A stretch of 64,000 nt of DNA from Pelobates cultripes (taxonomy: Eukaryota; Chordata; Amphibia; Anura; Pelobatidae): the NCBI GenBank assembly GCA_933207985.1, contig OW240917.1:101772785-101836784 (forward strand). Direction: 5' to 3'. The position numbers and the translations under genes were made by a program. This document shows positions 1 to 11,880 of this stretch, piece by piece. Below the pieces are notes generated by a model that was not told the DNA's origin, did no database searches, and saw nothing but the letters and a program-made list of their open reading frames with translations. Each line of letters begins with the position of its first letter. Within the stretch, counting starts at the first letter, position 1.

Positions 1-84
1 ATCCTTTCGATTTCCAATACAAGTATATTATTCTGCACTCTCTGGTTTTCTGCAGGGCATAATATAATATGTATTGTTTAGATC

Positions 85-600
85 ACTTTTAGCATCAACT
101 CTTTTTGAGTTCTGATTGCTATTGAAATAGTGTTTACACATATTATATATACTGTAACCCTGCAGTCAATAGATAGCATTTTGCTATTCATATGAGTCCT
201 TAGGTATTTTGGGTTTTTGTCAGATGTATAACTTTTAGTGAACTCTTTTCTAACAGTCTGTTGATTGGTTAATTATGCTGGGGCGTTCACATGATATGGA
301 GACATTGTGAGACTGACCTATTCAGTCTTGGGGTTCATTTGGAATCATTCTGTTTCCCTCTCCACTTATAGGCCCCCCCCCAACCTTTTTTCACACAAGT
401 CTATTTAACCTGCCATATTTAACATGTATCCAAAGCATCATCTGTAGCATTAACTCTTTTTTGAGTTTACATCGCTACATGCAATAGTGATTGATACATG
501 TTGTCCCCACTGTAGTCTTACAGTTTAATAGGCATAAACTACTGTTATACGTACGAGTTCCTAAGTTTTTTCTGATTTAGATTTTTTGATGTTAAGTCAC
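85..600. repeat. Diverged direct duplication, about 350-bp period
   Basis: Positions about 85-245 and 435-600 read as two decayed copies of one sequence. Both carry an AGCAT(C/T)AACTCTTTTT-type start, a GAGTT, an ATAGTG, an ACTGTA and an AGT(C/T)CTA(A/G)GT-type end in the same order. Similarity was judged by eye and is only moderate. No coding capacity is apparent. The stretch from 601 to 854 holds a small GC-rich hairpin (about 690-715) in AT-rich DNA and nothing else I can name. Confidence 0.45.
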
Positions 601-854
601 TATTCTTAATAAAATATAATATAATAAAATTTATTTATTTTCCTTAGACGCCCTATTTTTGGGTGGCATTGAAGGTGAGCAGCCCGGTTTGCTACGGGGC
701 GGCCCTTCCTTCATTTTTTTGTATATTTTGTGCTTTACGCAGGGTTATGCCCGTTTTGCCACCCCTATAACCCGCTTTCGTCTATATTCCCTATTTGGGC
801 TCTCTATCTAGGGAATATCTCTATTCACTAAATACAACACTAGAATAATTGCAT

Positions 855-2603
855 TGTGGCGAAAGTGACCTCGCCACTGGTTTTTGGAGGGCCCTGTTTG
901 CCTGCCTCCTATCTTCTGACTATGGCCCCTGGGAGACTGTGCCCTTTAACAGCAGTCTTGGGGCTTATGGACTTCTATTGGACTGTGTATGGCCCTTGCT
1001 AAACTTTAACCCCATGGCAATTTTATTCTGTTTGTGGGATCTGAGCGCTGTTCGGATATATTGAGCGCTCAGACCTAAGCTATCTGGGGATAGGTTGTGT
1101 AACGGACCGTTTTGCCCACAAGCGGTTAAAAACCGTTTAGGCGATCTTCCCCTTTCAGATGCACAGACAGCTACTGCAGTCACCACTCTCCCGAACTGCA
1201 AACACATGAATACTGGAAACAGCCGAATAGGAAAAACCATGCGAATAGGTTTACACTCCTAGCAGTCAAACTGGAACAGCATACAATAAATCCTCCCCCA
1301 ATAATGAGACGACACTTCACTTTTGAGGGTTAAGCAGGAACTCACTTGTAATGGCCACACACTGGCTTTTATGCAAGTCCCCATGCAAGGGGACATCCCA
1401 CAGGGTGGGACACAGTACAACCAATCGTTTACAGGAGAACCATAAAACACACCCACATTTACATCACAATCCCTCCTCTCTGTCCTGGAGATAATTGTGA
1501 AGTAATCCAATTATCTCCCAGGACAGAGGTAAGACTCCATTAACCACATGGCAGTAACAATACAATAAAAGACATAAAATTACATACAGTTACATTTATT
1601 CCATAAAACATAGACATTCTACATATCCCCAGATAGCTTAGATCTGAGTGCACATTACTACCGAATGGCGCTCAGATCACATAAATACAGTTCAATTGCC
1701 ATGGAGCCAAAGTCTTTCATACAGTCTTTCAGTATATGGCTTGGCTCCATGGCATAGCTATCTGGGGTAGCATGGCTTTAACAGTCTGAAGAAAGGCACG
1801 AATAAACCTTTCTGCCGGTAAAATAAAAGTTTAAAATGCAGGACCATAGTCTAAAGGGAGCAGGTGAGCAACCAGGCCTCTCCAGTGGCCAGTGGCGAGG
1901 TTGGCTCCGCCACAGGTTGAATGTGGGGGTTCTGTTCAGTATAATAGGAATTATGTATTTTTATGTGTTTTTACTGTTGTTGTGAATAGAGATATTTTCT
2001 GTATGCCGGAGATAATTGGCTTACCCCACCCAAGCCATGCTTGCAGTCGGTCAAAAAGGGACATCCAACTAACTTTTGAACCACTGGACCAATTTGTATG
2101 ATTTTGACATATATGTTTGGAGTCTGCTGATTCTTTATGTGAATGTGATGTATACTTTTAAAGTTATGAATATTGTGTAAAACTGTATTTTCCTGCCTGT
2201 GATTATGTTAGCCCATTGTGTTCAGTAATTATATCACAGGCAGAGGGGAGTGTTTGTGGGAGTGCTTTACTGTAATGTACGTATTTTATTGGTTGTTTTA
2301 CAAAACCCTGTGGGCAGTACTATGTTTGTAAAATGGGCATAAAAGCAGAGTGTTTCATTAAAAGTTCAGTTCTACTCCACCCTCAATTTGGAGTCCTCTC
2401 TCTTATTGGGGAATCTGCTACAAGGGATTACTATGCTCTGCATATTCCCTTGCTATAATCACTCCTAAGCTCTTTTAAGAGCTTGTTCCTGCTTTGCTCT
2501 GAAGGAAGAGATGTTCGGCCTGCGGTGGTTGTGGTGTCTGCTAGAGTGCTTGGAGCATCTTTCAACGGAGGTACCCAGTCGGGGTGCCAGGTGATCCGTT
2601 ACA
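855..2603 (+). mobile_element. Solo LTR of the TGTGGCG family, outer member of a nested pair
   Basis: The element starts TGTGGCGAAAG and ends GATCCGTTACA. It is flanked by the identical 5-bp target duplication TGCAT at 850-854 and 2604-2608, so the ends are certain. Without the nested LTR at 1098-1914 and its extra 5-bp duplication it is about 927 bp. Its 3' half has a TATA-like CATAAAAG near 2340, followed by the conserved ACCCTCAA...GGAGTCCTCTCTCTTATTGGGG-type block seen in the other copies, presumably the R/U5 region. There is no internal retroelement sequence, so this is what remains after LTR-LTR recombination. Confidence 0.9.
1098..1914 (-). mobile_element. Solo LTR of the same family, inserted in antisense inside another LTR
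   Basis: On the plus strand it begins TGTAACGGACCG and ends GGCTCCGCCACA, the reverse complement of the family termini. The 5-bp duplication GGTTG lies directly outside both ends (1093-1097 and 1915-1919), and the outer LTR resumes after the second copy. Length is 817 bp. The antisense orientation and separate duplication show an independent insertion, not a tandem duplication. Confidence 0.92.
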
Positions 2604-2608
2604 TGCAT

Positions 2609-4830
2609 TGGTCAGCCACAACATAAAAACCACCTGCCTCATATTGATTCACCAAATAAAAATGGGTTTTATCAAAATGTTACAGGGTCCTGGACACATA
2701 CTGTTTAAATAGCAGAGCTAAAGTTAAACATTCACAGTCATGTGACTGCCAGTCCTAAGACATTTAACTTTTTGGGGGATTATCTAAAAACCCAAAGTCT
2801 TGAGCTGGTTTTTCTATTCTTCCTTTCTTTGTGTTTTCTTCCACTTCTCTTGGGAATGAGGGTATGGTCATGGGTACTAGGTTCTTCCCTAGCTATGTCA
2901 ATCTTTTTATGGCAGACTTGGAAAACTCCACCATATGGATGAAAGGTGAACATGGTTTTATATCAATGACCTTTTTATATATATATATATATAAATGACC
3001 TTTTTTTTTTTCTAGAATAGCTCAAGCACTGATCTTAGCAACTTTTTAGCTTTTTAAAACAATAGATGAATAATTCATAATTTAAATTTTAGCAAAACAA
3101 ATATTTTTTTAAATTTAGAAATGTATATAGAAAAACAACTTATCACATGAAAACCTTTTTTTTTTTATTAAACAGTCCACAATAATAATTTTATTGATTC
3201 TTCCAGCTCCCCCTTCTGCCTGTGGTTCAACAGCAGTCCAAAAAGCCAGTTCATTTGACTAAGAAGAAATTTAATCAATTTAATATGTTTACTGAACAAG
3301 CTTACTCAAAATAAAAAAAATAAAAAAAAATAAAAAAAAACACTTGGGAAAAAAATAAATTGAATTTTTTATTGAAAACATTGGAAATCTGGACAGAGGA
3401 AAGCTCATCCAATATCATAGCCCTAAAAAGAGATATCATATTAGATTTCAAAATAAAAGAAACGTGAAAAACATATTAAAAACAAACATTATTTATTCTT
3501 CCAGATAAACCCCCTATAATCTTTAGAGGTGCTCCTAGAGGCGCAGTGTGTGATTGTGAGGGTTGCAGTGTGTGTGATTGTGAGAGGTGCAGTGTGTGAT
3601 TCTAAGGGTTACAGTGTGTGTTAGGTGCAGTGTGTGTTTGTGAGTGGTACAGGGGTGCAGTTTGTGTAGTGTGAGAGAGACTATGTAGGCTAAGATAGAG
3701 GTCTGAGATGGGAGCAACTTTTAAATTTTAATACATTTTTAAGTACCCCCCTCTGTTTCTTACCTGCATCCACAGAGGGGGGCAGCATATTTACTGGTCG
3801 TCCAGTGGTGGTATATTCCATGGTGGTCCGCAGGTGCTGTAGGGACACTTTGCAGCTCTGCTGGGTGAAGACTATTCTTTCAAGCCCTGGCACCCTGTGG
3901 AAATCGAGCGTTGCCATGGTAACCATGGAAATGCTCTGAAGCCCAGGACTCGGCAGCAGCTGTAGTGGAGAAGGCTGAGAGCCTATGTATAAAGGCTATA
4001 TCCCTATATAAAACAATATGACTTAACATAAAGCACTTCCTTCCTACCTGCAATTGTTTGAGCAGTATAAGTAATAATTATTTCAAAACTAAAATTATTT
4101 ATTGCAAAAAAAAAAAAAAAGCAAACATCTCCCTTCTACAACTTCACATCCCTAAAACAAAAAACAGTTCCATCATAACTATCCCAAACAACCAATAAGA
4201 AGACCTATGTACCAATTCATTTGCACAAAGCACATCCTTATTGTTTGTCAGTCTAATTGCTTGCACCAAACACAAAAAAAGGATTTTTCCTGTAAATACT
4301 TATATAATAAGGTCTTTCTCTCTGTAGTTTGTAAACTATTAACATATAGGAAGCAGATCTGAAACGTCGCAAATGTTGAGGTTTATCTTTTATCCAATAT
4401 TATCGCCTTGTGATTCCCATCACTTAAAAGAAGTGGATGCAGATTCTACATGACTACTTATAATATAAAATCTTCTATAAATCTACCTTTACAGAGACAA
4501 AATGTCTCCTTATTTAACTCCTTTTCATCTTCTCCCAACTCTTCTAGGACCACATAATATCCAGAAGGTTCTTGAGGATTTTATTTTCTAAGACTCATTG
4601 TTCTACCAATTTTCTCTTTTCCTTTCCTTTCACAAACTGAAATTCTTTTTCACTCTCTAAACATAGTGGACTTTTTGGTATTACACCATTATTTGTCTTT
4701 ATAGATAATGAGGTTTCTTGTATTACACGTGGATTTGAAATTAGCTAATTTTTTGGAGACCTTGAGTGTTCTGTATTTCCCGTTCTTCATCTTTACTTGT
4801 AGTAGTTTCTCTCTTCACAATGACATAATG
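2609..4830. other. Stretch without a recognised gene; AT-rich with small repeats
   Basis: This interval holds a short (TA)n run near 2973-2993, A/T-rich tracts around 3000-3360, a GT-rich minisatellite (listed separately), and a GC-richer block at about 3700-3990 resembling the interior of a dispersed DNA repeat. Short open frames here have no recognisable domains and are AT-biased. I see no exon, RNA gene or defined element. Confidence 0.5.
3536..3690. repeat. GT-rich minisatellite
   Basis: An irregular tandem array built on GGTGCAGTGTGTG(A/T)TTGTGAG-like units of about 20-30 bp, at least six variants in a row. The frames reading through it (His/Thr/Leu-rich on the minus strand) are products of the repeat and not genes. 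Confidence 0.7.
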
Positions 4831-4835
4831 ATGCT

Positions 4836-5897
4836 TGTGACAAACTGCCATTTGCCACTGGCTTTCTATGTGCCAAACTGCTCTGCTCCCCTGGCTTATG
4901 GAGAAGCCTGCTTGCTAGCCTCTTGCCACATGACTATGGCCCTGGGGTGTATGGCCCTTTAAAACCATTACTTGCTCTCATGGACTTTTATTTGGACTAG
5001 TGCTGGCCCTTTAAAAACAGTATATGGACATATTGAAACTTTTGGGAAACTTTTTCTGCCCCTTTGAATCCATGGGAAGGTGTGCCTCTTCCCCTACCCC
5101 TGTCCCATTGTTCTCCAGCAGGGCGTTGTCCCAGGGACACTGCCAAACCAGTTGTAACTGGCTGCTTTGTTCCTCCTCGGTCAAAATATGACTTCCACCT
5201 ATCTCCTGAACCACTTAACTGATTCAAGTGAATGTTGGATATGTTTGTCCCCAAATTATGCTTGTTATAAAAATATAAGTTTTATTGATATTGCATGTAT
5301 ACTCACAAAGTTACAAAAATGGCATAAAAGTATGTTTTTTAGCTTGGGGATAATTGAGTTGCTACAGTAATCAACTCAATTATCTCCTAAGCAGAGAGGA
5401 GGATTCTCATTGTAAAAAGTGGCTGTGCTTATCCATGTGCCTTTATTTTATTGGTTGTTAAATTTATGGTTCCAGTGCCCCACAAGGTCCACATGGGTGG
5501 TAACCTTGCTGGGAGAGTTGTATATAAGCAGGAATAAACAAACACTCATTGGAATCAGTTCTTCTTTACCCTCAGTCTAGAGTCCTGTCTCTTATTGGGG
5601 GTAACCAGCTATATCACTACAAGGGTTTGCTATGCTCTGCATGCTCCCTTGGATAATCACTTCTAAGCTCTTTTAGGAGCTTGTTCCCATTTCCCTCTCT
5701 TGGAGGAGAGGTTCATCCACTGGAGCCTTGTCGTAGTTCTAGGGTAGGTAGGAGACGGCGAGACCCCAACCAAGCTACGGCGGTTCGTGGGGTCTGCGGT
5801 GGTTGTGGTGTCTGGCGGAGTGCTTGGAGCCCTCTGCAAGTGCTAGGTGCATCCAGTAACAAAGGTACCCAGTTGGGGTGCCGGGCGGTCCGTTACA
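4836..5897 (+). mobile_element. Solo LTR of the TGTGGCG family, diverged copy
   Basis: Starts TGTGACAAACTGCC and ends CGGTCCGTTACA, with the perfect 5-bp duplication ATGCT at 4831-4835 and 5898-5902. Length is 1062 bp. A promoter-like GTATATAAGCAGGAATAAAC lies at about 5519-5538. It is followed by the conserved ACCCTCAGTCTAGAGTCC...TTATTGGGGG block and a 3' segment shared with the other copies (AGGTACCCAGTTGGGGTGCC). Terminal bases have drifted relative to 855-2603, suggesting an older insertion. Confidence 0.92.
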
Positions 5898-5902
5898 ATG
5901 CT

Positions 5903-6820
5903 CATTTGGATTTTGTTCATGGGTAAAGCAAACCAATCCCATTGCTTCATTAATCATACTATTCATGTTTTGTTCATCTTCACACAATTTGGAAAGCTTC
6001 TGGATATTCCTAAAAGTATGAACTTGATCAAAACCAAAGTTACATATAGTATTGTTGTGGTTCATGGTTTTGGATTAATCAGTTTGCGTAATTCAAAGGG
6101 TTTCATAATAACTGCTGTGTTAGCATGCACTTTCCAAGAACCAAGATGGCTGCCAATCATGTGATTCAAAGAGCATCAAGATGGCCACCAGCTATGTGTC
6201 CTGGCAAAACCTAGTTACACTAATAATAGATGCCCAGATATATTTTCAAGAATTAAAAACCAACCCTTTAATTTTGTAGAGCACTCACATGCAGCCTTAG
6301 AATTAGTAAGGCTGCCAGGATCTGTGAACAGGTCTGTGCCCTGTACTGCCCATGCTGTATGAAAAACCCTCCCCCAAGATGACACTTCCTCTGAAAGCTG
6401 AGTCCTGAGATTAAACAACCCATTGCATGCCAAATAAATTGAATATTCTTCTCCTATTTTCCACCTTTTACCTGCCTGAGGCATGCATTTCAGGAACTGT
6501 TAACTGGTTAGAACTGTATACCACCAGTTTCCAGGACTACTGGAGCAATTCTGTTAGAACGTAACGTTGGTTTGAATTTTTCTGTTATACAGATGTATTT
6601 GTGATAGAGATAGAGATATTCACATCTAGCTTTGAGTGGTGGGGAACACTGTTTTATATACCAGTTTAATTGATAATGCCACCAACATGTGAAAAATTAT
6701 TACATAAAAAAAATTGGGATGACATTCTAGTGTCCACCCATGAGTAGCAGGTGGTGATGCCCATTTAACCATCCACTGTATTTTATTAATACTGGGCAGC
6801 AATAGCTGGTTATTTGCTGA
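5903..6820. other. Stretch without a recognised gene
   Basis: No domain, RNA gene or complete repeat is recognisable. Around 6140-6200 two AAGATGGC(T/C)(G/A)CCA(T/C/A)-type motifs occur 45 bp apart. Short frames on both strands (up to about 105 codons) overlap each other and show no family resemblance. Confidence 0.45.
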
Positions 6821-6825
6821 CCAAC

Positions 6826-7350
6826 TGTCATGTATTCATCCACTTATAAAAATGTGATTAATGGAATTTACTGTTCAGACAGGAAAAGTTGTGCCGAACA
6901 ATATTATACTGTCCTGACAGGAAAAGTTGTGCTGAGCAGCAATCAAATCCACAGGAGAGTTTGTACTGAGCAGTAATTGTGCAAATGGGAACCTGGTAAC
7001 TGCCCTTGGGGTCAAAGGCCGATTACAGACTATCAGATCCAGAGGAGGGGTATTTAGGCCCAGTTCTCATCCTGCTCAGTGCCTTATCGTGGTTTCCCTT
7101 GTGGTTGTCCGAGAGCGCGTTATTGATTTTGGTAATTCTGGTTATTTGACTTGTTTTTGACTTCCCTGTTTTCTGGCATCCCTGACCCCTGGCTTTTTCT
7201 TATCATTGTGCCTTTCTGTATCCCTTGACCTCGGCCATCCTGAGTATTCTTTGGTATGTTAGTCCGGCCATTCTAAGGTCCGGTATATGTTACCTATCAG
7301 TCCTCTGTGTTACACAATTCTACGTGCTGGATCATACTGTAATCCTGACA
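6826..7350 (+). mobile_element. Gypsy-like solo LTR
   Basis: Begins TGTCATGTATTC and ends TAATCCTGACA, with inverted termini TGTCA/TGACA and the perfect 5-bp duplication CCAAC at 6821-6825 and 7351-7355. Length is 525 bp. The 3' half (CCGAGAGCGCGTTAT, then TCCGGCCATTCTAAGGTCCGGTA) is clearly related to the segment at about 28010-28290, which is followed directly by a Gypsy-type gag start. That relation is the reason for the Gypsy assignment. A TATA-like GGTATTTAGGCC lies near 7048. Confidence 0.85.
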
Positions 7351-7355
7351 CCAAC

Positions 7356-8200
7356 CAATAGTCCACAGAATAATTGTTCAAAACTGAATGCACCCATCTA
7401 GTGGCAATTGACAGGCAATTTTTAAGAGTGTCAGAACTACCTATTAATCGTTTGAAATAATATGGCTTTGAATAGGTATCTTGCCTTCATGTTGCCTTGC
7501 TTAAGGTCTAATTTGTTGAAAATACAATGCATTGCTTTCCCTGATTACTTACTGGGTTAAATATGTTTGTGTTTGAAAACCAGGCACACACTTTATCACA
7601 CGTCCTTTGTTAAGCAACTTTAATTTAAAAAAAAAAAAAAAGTAGCTTATAGAAAATGGCATTTAAGATGAGTGTCAGTCAGTCAATTGAGTATTTAAAA
7701 AGTGTTAGAATTAAAAAAAATTGCAGTTGCTCTGATTACAACAGAAAATCAATATATGTGATATGGTCAGACTAGACAAGTATCACTGCTCCAATTTAGC
7801 TCTGATTCCCATTTTTCAGTGTCATCATGTGCTATTTTGTCTGTCATGGGGCACTGTCATATTATATAGTGAAGTATTTTCATTATTTTTGATTAATCAT
7901 GCACATATCACAAAGACTGCATATTAAAAGGAACATTAATATATTATTAATCTAGAAACCAAACACTCTCTTGGGTTAACACATGCTAGATATTCTGTTA
8001 GGAAAAAAAAAAACAAAAACACACACACACTACAGTTTACTTTTTCTTTTATTATTAAGACAATATTGCATAGAGAATATGCATTGCATATTGCATAGAG
8101 AAAAATAACTAATGTCCATTTTATATAGGATAAATGCACATACTTTCCAAAGACTTTTTAGAAAGAGATAATTGTTTCAGCAATTATTTTACTGTGTGCA
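7356..8200. other. AT-rich stretch without a recognised gene
   Basis: The interval contains A-runs at about 7627-7641 and 8009-8020 and a short (AC)n near 8020-8030. No coding, RNA or mobile-element signature is visible. Confidence 0.45.
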
Positions 8201-8202
8201 TG

Positions 8203-8330
<128 letters not shown>

Positions 8331-8708
8331 GCAAACATATACAGTTGCAAGGAAAAGTATATGAACCCTTTGGAATGATATGGATTTCTGCACAAATTGG
8401 TCATAAAATGTGATCTGATCATCATCTAAGTCACAACAATAGACAATCACAGTCTGCTTAAACTAATAACACACAAAGAATGAAATGTTGCCATGTTTTT
8501 ATTTAACACACCATGTAAACATTCACAGTGCAGGTGGAAAAACTATGTGAACCCCTAGACTAATGACATCTCTAAGAGCTAATTGGAGTGAGATGTCAGC
8601 CAATTGGAGTCCAAGCAGTGAGTTGAGGTGTTGGTTACAGCTGCCCTGCCCTATAAAAAACACACTAGTTCTGGGTTTGCTTTTCACAAGAAGCATTGCC
8701 TCATGTGA

Positions 8709-9190
8709 ATGATGCCTCGCACAAAAGAGCTCTCAGAAGACCTACGATTAAGAATTGTTGACTTGCATAAAGCTGGAAAGGGTTATAAAAGTATCTCCAA
8801 AAGCCTTGCTGTTCATCAGTCCATGGTAAGACAAATTGTCTATAAATGGAGAAAGTTCAGCACTGCTGCTACCCTCCCTAGGAGTGGCCGTCCTGTAAAG
8901 ATGACCGAAAGAGCACAGCGCAGACTGCTCAGTGAGGTGAAGAAGAATCCTACAGTGTCAGCTAAAGACTTACAAAAGTCACTGGCAAATGCTAACATCC
9001 CTGTTAGCGATCTACAATACGTAAAACACTAAACAAGAATGGATTTCATGGGAGGATACCACAGAGGAAGCCACTTCTGTCCAAACAAAACATTGCTCAC
9101 GTTTACAGTTTGCACAAGAGCACCTGGATGTTACACAGCAGTACTGGCAAAATATTCTGTGGACAGATGAAACCAAAGTTGAGTTGTTTG
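8709..9190 (+). pseudogene. Tc1 transposase, 5' part (frameshifted)
   Basis: The frame starts [20 protein letters not shown] and gives the paired-like helix-turn-helix DNA-binding region (roughly residues 1-100), with a GRP linker ([14 protein letters not shown]). After about residue 101 a one-base deletion near 9010 moves the homologous reading to another frame and the annotated frame stops. A further shift lies near 9098-9110. Reading resumes in homology as ILWTDETKVELFG at about 9157-9190, which contains the first catalytic Asp. The LINE insertion then cuts the gene. The ATG at 8709 or the next codon at 8712 is the expected family start. Confidence 0.9.
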
Positions 9191-9200
9191 GAAGAAACTC

Positions 9201-10170
9201 TGCTGTTTCTAACTGGATGGCTGCCCACTTCATTAAACTAAACTTGACCAAAACTGAAATTCTGGTCTTTCCTCCCTCAAGTGTTGTTACTCCTGTGTCT
9301 GTCTCCCTCCAAGTCAACAGTGCTACCATCAGCTCCGACATCTCCTTCAAGCCTCATGTTCAATCGCCAAATCCTGTAATTTCCAACTCAAAAACATTGC
9401 GCGCATCCGCCCCTACTTAACGCCAGATGCGATTAAGGTGTTGGTCCATTCCACTGTCCTTTCTCGCCTTGACTACTGTAATCCACTTCTCAGTGGTCTT
9501 ACGTGCTCCCAACTAGCGCCGTTACAGTCCATAATGAATGCGGTGGCAAGGCTCATCTTCCTGTCCGCCTGCACCTCCCATGCCTCACACTTCTGTCAAT
9601 CCCTACACTGTCTTCCTATAAAATATAGAGCTCAATTTAAAATTCTGGTTCTTGCTTTCAAATCGCTAAATAATGCTGCTCCCACCTATCTATCCTCCCT
9701 TATACACAAGTATGTCCCGTCTAGGCCCTTACGATCCGCTGAAGACTTACGACTATCTTCTGTCTGTACTCCCACCACTGATGCTCGCCTTCAAGATTTC
9801 TCGAGGGCTGCACCGTTCCTGTGGAACTTGCTTCCCTCCTCCGTTAGATGCTCACCCAGTCTCCACTCCAAAAAAAAAAAAAAAAAAAGTTAAAAACCCA
9901 CTTTTTCACAAAAGCGTATCACTTAAACTGTTAATAGCTCCTGACTGATTCCTCTTCTGCAACTGTCATTAGTCTAATACTATCCTTACCTTTTTGTGCC
10001 ATTTTACCCCACTCCCTCTAGCATGTAAGCTCATTGAGCACGGCCCTCAACCCCTCTGTTCTGGTGTGTCCAACTTGTCTAGTTACAACTACATATCTGT
10101 TCATCCACCCATTGTAAAGCACTGCGGAATTTGATGGCGCTCTATAAATATAATAATAATTATAATAATA
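9201..10170 (+). pseudogene. CR1/L2-like LINE, 3' end of reverse transcriptase and tail, inserted in Tc1
   Basis: Translation gives NWMAAHFIKLNLTKTEILVF, then (other frame, 9438-9893) VLSRLDYCNPLLSGL, ending RAAPFLWNLLPSSVR. These are the conserved C-terminal RT blocks of the CR1/L2/Rex group. The tail AAAGCACTGCGGAATTTGATGGCGC, then a TATAAATA(ATAAT)n end, is the expected 3' terminus. The copy is 5'-truncated and has a frame break at about 9400-9430 and an A-run at 9869-9886. A short GAAGAA repeat on each side (9191-9196 and 10171-10176 or 10174-10179) may be the target duplication, but it is too simple to be sure. Confidence 0.88.
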
Positions 10171-10180
10171 GAAGAAGAAC

Positions 10181-10674
10181 ACTATGTGTGGCGAAAAAAA
10201 AAGGCACAGCACACCAACATCAAAACCTCATCCCAACTGTGAAGTATGGTGGTGGGGCATCATGGTTTGGTGCTGTTTTGCTGCGTCAGGGCCTGGACAG
10301 ATTGCTAAGGAAAAATGAATTCCCAAGTTTATCAAGACATTTTGCAGGAGAACTTAAAGGCCATCTGTCTACCAGTTGAAGCTCAACAGAAGATGGGTGT
10401 TGCAACAGGACAATGACCCAAAGCATAGAAGTAAATCAACAACAGAATGGCTTAAACAGAAGAAAATACGCCTTCTGAAGTGGCCCAGTCAGAGTCCTGA
10501 CCTCAACCCGATTGAGATGCTGTGGCATGACCTCAAGAAAGCAATTCACACCAGACATCCCAAGAATATTGCTGAACTGAAACAGTTCTGTAAAGAGGAA
10601 TGGTCAAGAATTACTCCTTACCCTTGTGCACGTCTGATCGAAGTTATTGCTGCCAAAGGAGGTTCAACCAGTTA
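10181..10674 (+). pseudogene. Tc1 transposase, 3' part (catalytic DDE domain)
   Basis: After the LINE the transposase resumes at ACTATGTGTGGCG and reads towards the Tc1 block NCEVWWWGIM-like (about 10225-10300) with small lesions. From 10376 the frame is clean for 99 codons: [16 protein letters not shown] ... [12 protein letters not shown]. There are 34 residues between the catalytic Asp (first D of DND) and the Glu of PIE, the DD34E signature of Tc1. The frame ends in TAA just before the right inverted repeat. Frameshifts relative to the 5' part make the whole gene non-functional. Confidence 0.9.
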
Positions 10675-10896
10675 ATAATTTCAAGGGTTCACATACTTTT
10701 TCCACCTGCACTGTGAATGTTTACATGGGGTGTTCAATAAAAACATGGCAACATTTCATTCTTTGTGTGTTATTAGTTTAAGCAGACTGTGATTGTTGTT
10801 GTGACTTAGATGATGATCAGATCACATTTTATGACCAATTTGTGCAGAAATCCATATCATTCCAAAAGGGTTCACATACTTTTTCTTGGAACTGTA

Positions 10897-11875
10897 ACTA
10901 ATTTTTATAAATACAGCAACCAACAAAAAAAAAAAAAAATCTTGGTAATAAGATTAAACAGAACAATACATAAAAGTGCTGGTGCACAGTACTTTCCAAT
11001 CACTCTATCAATATTTATTTTATTTTTATTTTATCAAACGTTGCCTGTAATTCACAGTAAGCACACGTGTCTCAAACCAACGTACAATCTAAGTGCTTTA
11101 AAACCGTTAAATAGTGCAATTGTGATGTTATACAAAGTGACCTGTGCAATATACTTGCGAGATATCAATTCAAGTATAAAAATCAGAGTGGTTAAAGTAC
11201 CACTCGTGGCTATAGCGCTCAGGGAGGATCAGCCCCTGGCGTGCATGGGATCCGTATGATACACAGGTGACCAGGATATCAAGTACGTATATTATTTTAT
11301 TTCAAGAACATAATTAAAAACATGTGCCAATGTATGCAGTCCACTCACCAGTCCTTTGCAATGGATAGTTATGACTTGCTCTCCTCGCCTGTACTGTCTA
11401 TTACAGCTAGCATCTTTAGCCCAGTACATGAGCCTCTTGGTATTTTTTCCATCACATGTTTCTCATGTGCAGTCAGTAATTATTTATTTTTATTAGCAAC
11501 TCTCATGATTTCTTTAACCTTAGCTTATTGTTTTATCATTTTCAAAACTGCGTATTTCTTCTGACACATTATACTACTCCGATGTTGTTAATTTACACCA
11601 CATAAGTTCACACTCAACTGTTCTTTGTCTTATTTAAAAAAAAAAAAAAAAAGGTGGTAATCCAGCATGTACTGAATGGCAATGTCAACTGTATTCAAAT
11701 GCAAATAAAATCTATATTATTGTTTATAATGTGAATTCACCACTCAATAAAACAAAAAAGATTGGCAAAAAAAAAAAAAAAAACAGAAAATTCAGTCATA
11801 AAGGTTTTAATTGTTTTTTTCTGTGATCTCATACCCTGTAGTTCCTTTCAGTCAAGTGTAAAGGGATAGGGCCTA
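10897..11875. other. Stretch without a recognised gene
   Basis: AT-rich, with A-runs near 10926-10939, 11636-11652 and 11767-11783. The open frames at 10810-11259 and 11322-11564 show no domain. Nothing here can be assigned. Confidence 0.45.
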
Positions 11876-11880
11876 ACCAC

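Larger units (their letters stand above)
8342..10894 (+). mobile_element. Tc1/mariner element interrupted by a LINE fragment
   Basis: Ends are CAGTTGCAAGGAAAAGTAT and, inverted, CAGTTCCAAGAAAAAGTATG. The inverted repeats are long (about 215 bp) and nearly identical, and contain the inner AGGTGGAAAAA(C/G)TATGTGAACCC repeats typical of IR/DR-type Tc1 elements. TA dinucleotides at 8340-8341 and 10895-10896 are the target duplication. A LINE 3' fragment occupies about 9201-10170. Without it the element is about 1.6 kb, the normal Tc1 size. The transposase is broken (next entries), so any movement would need enzyme from elsewhere. Confidence 0.95.
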
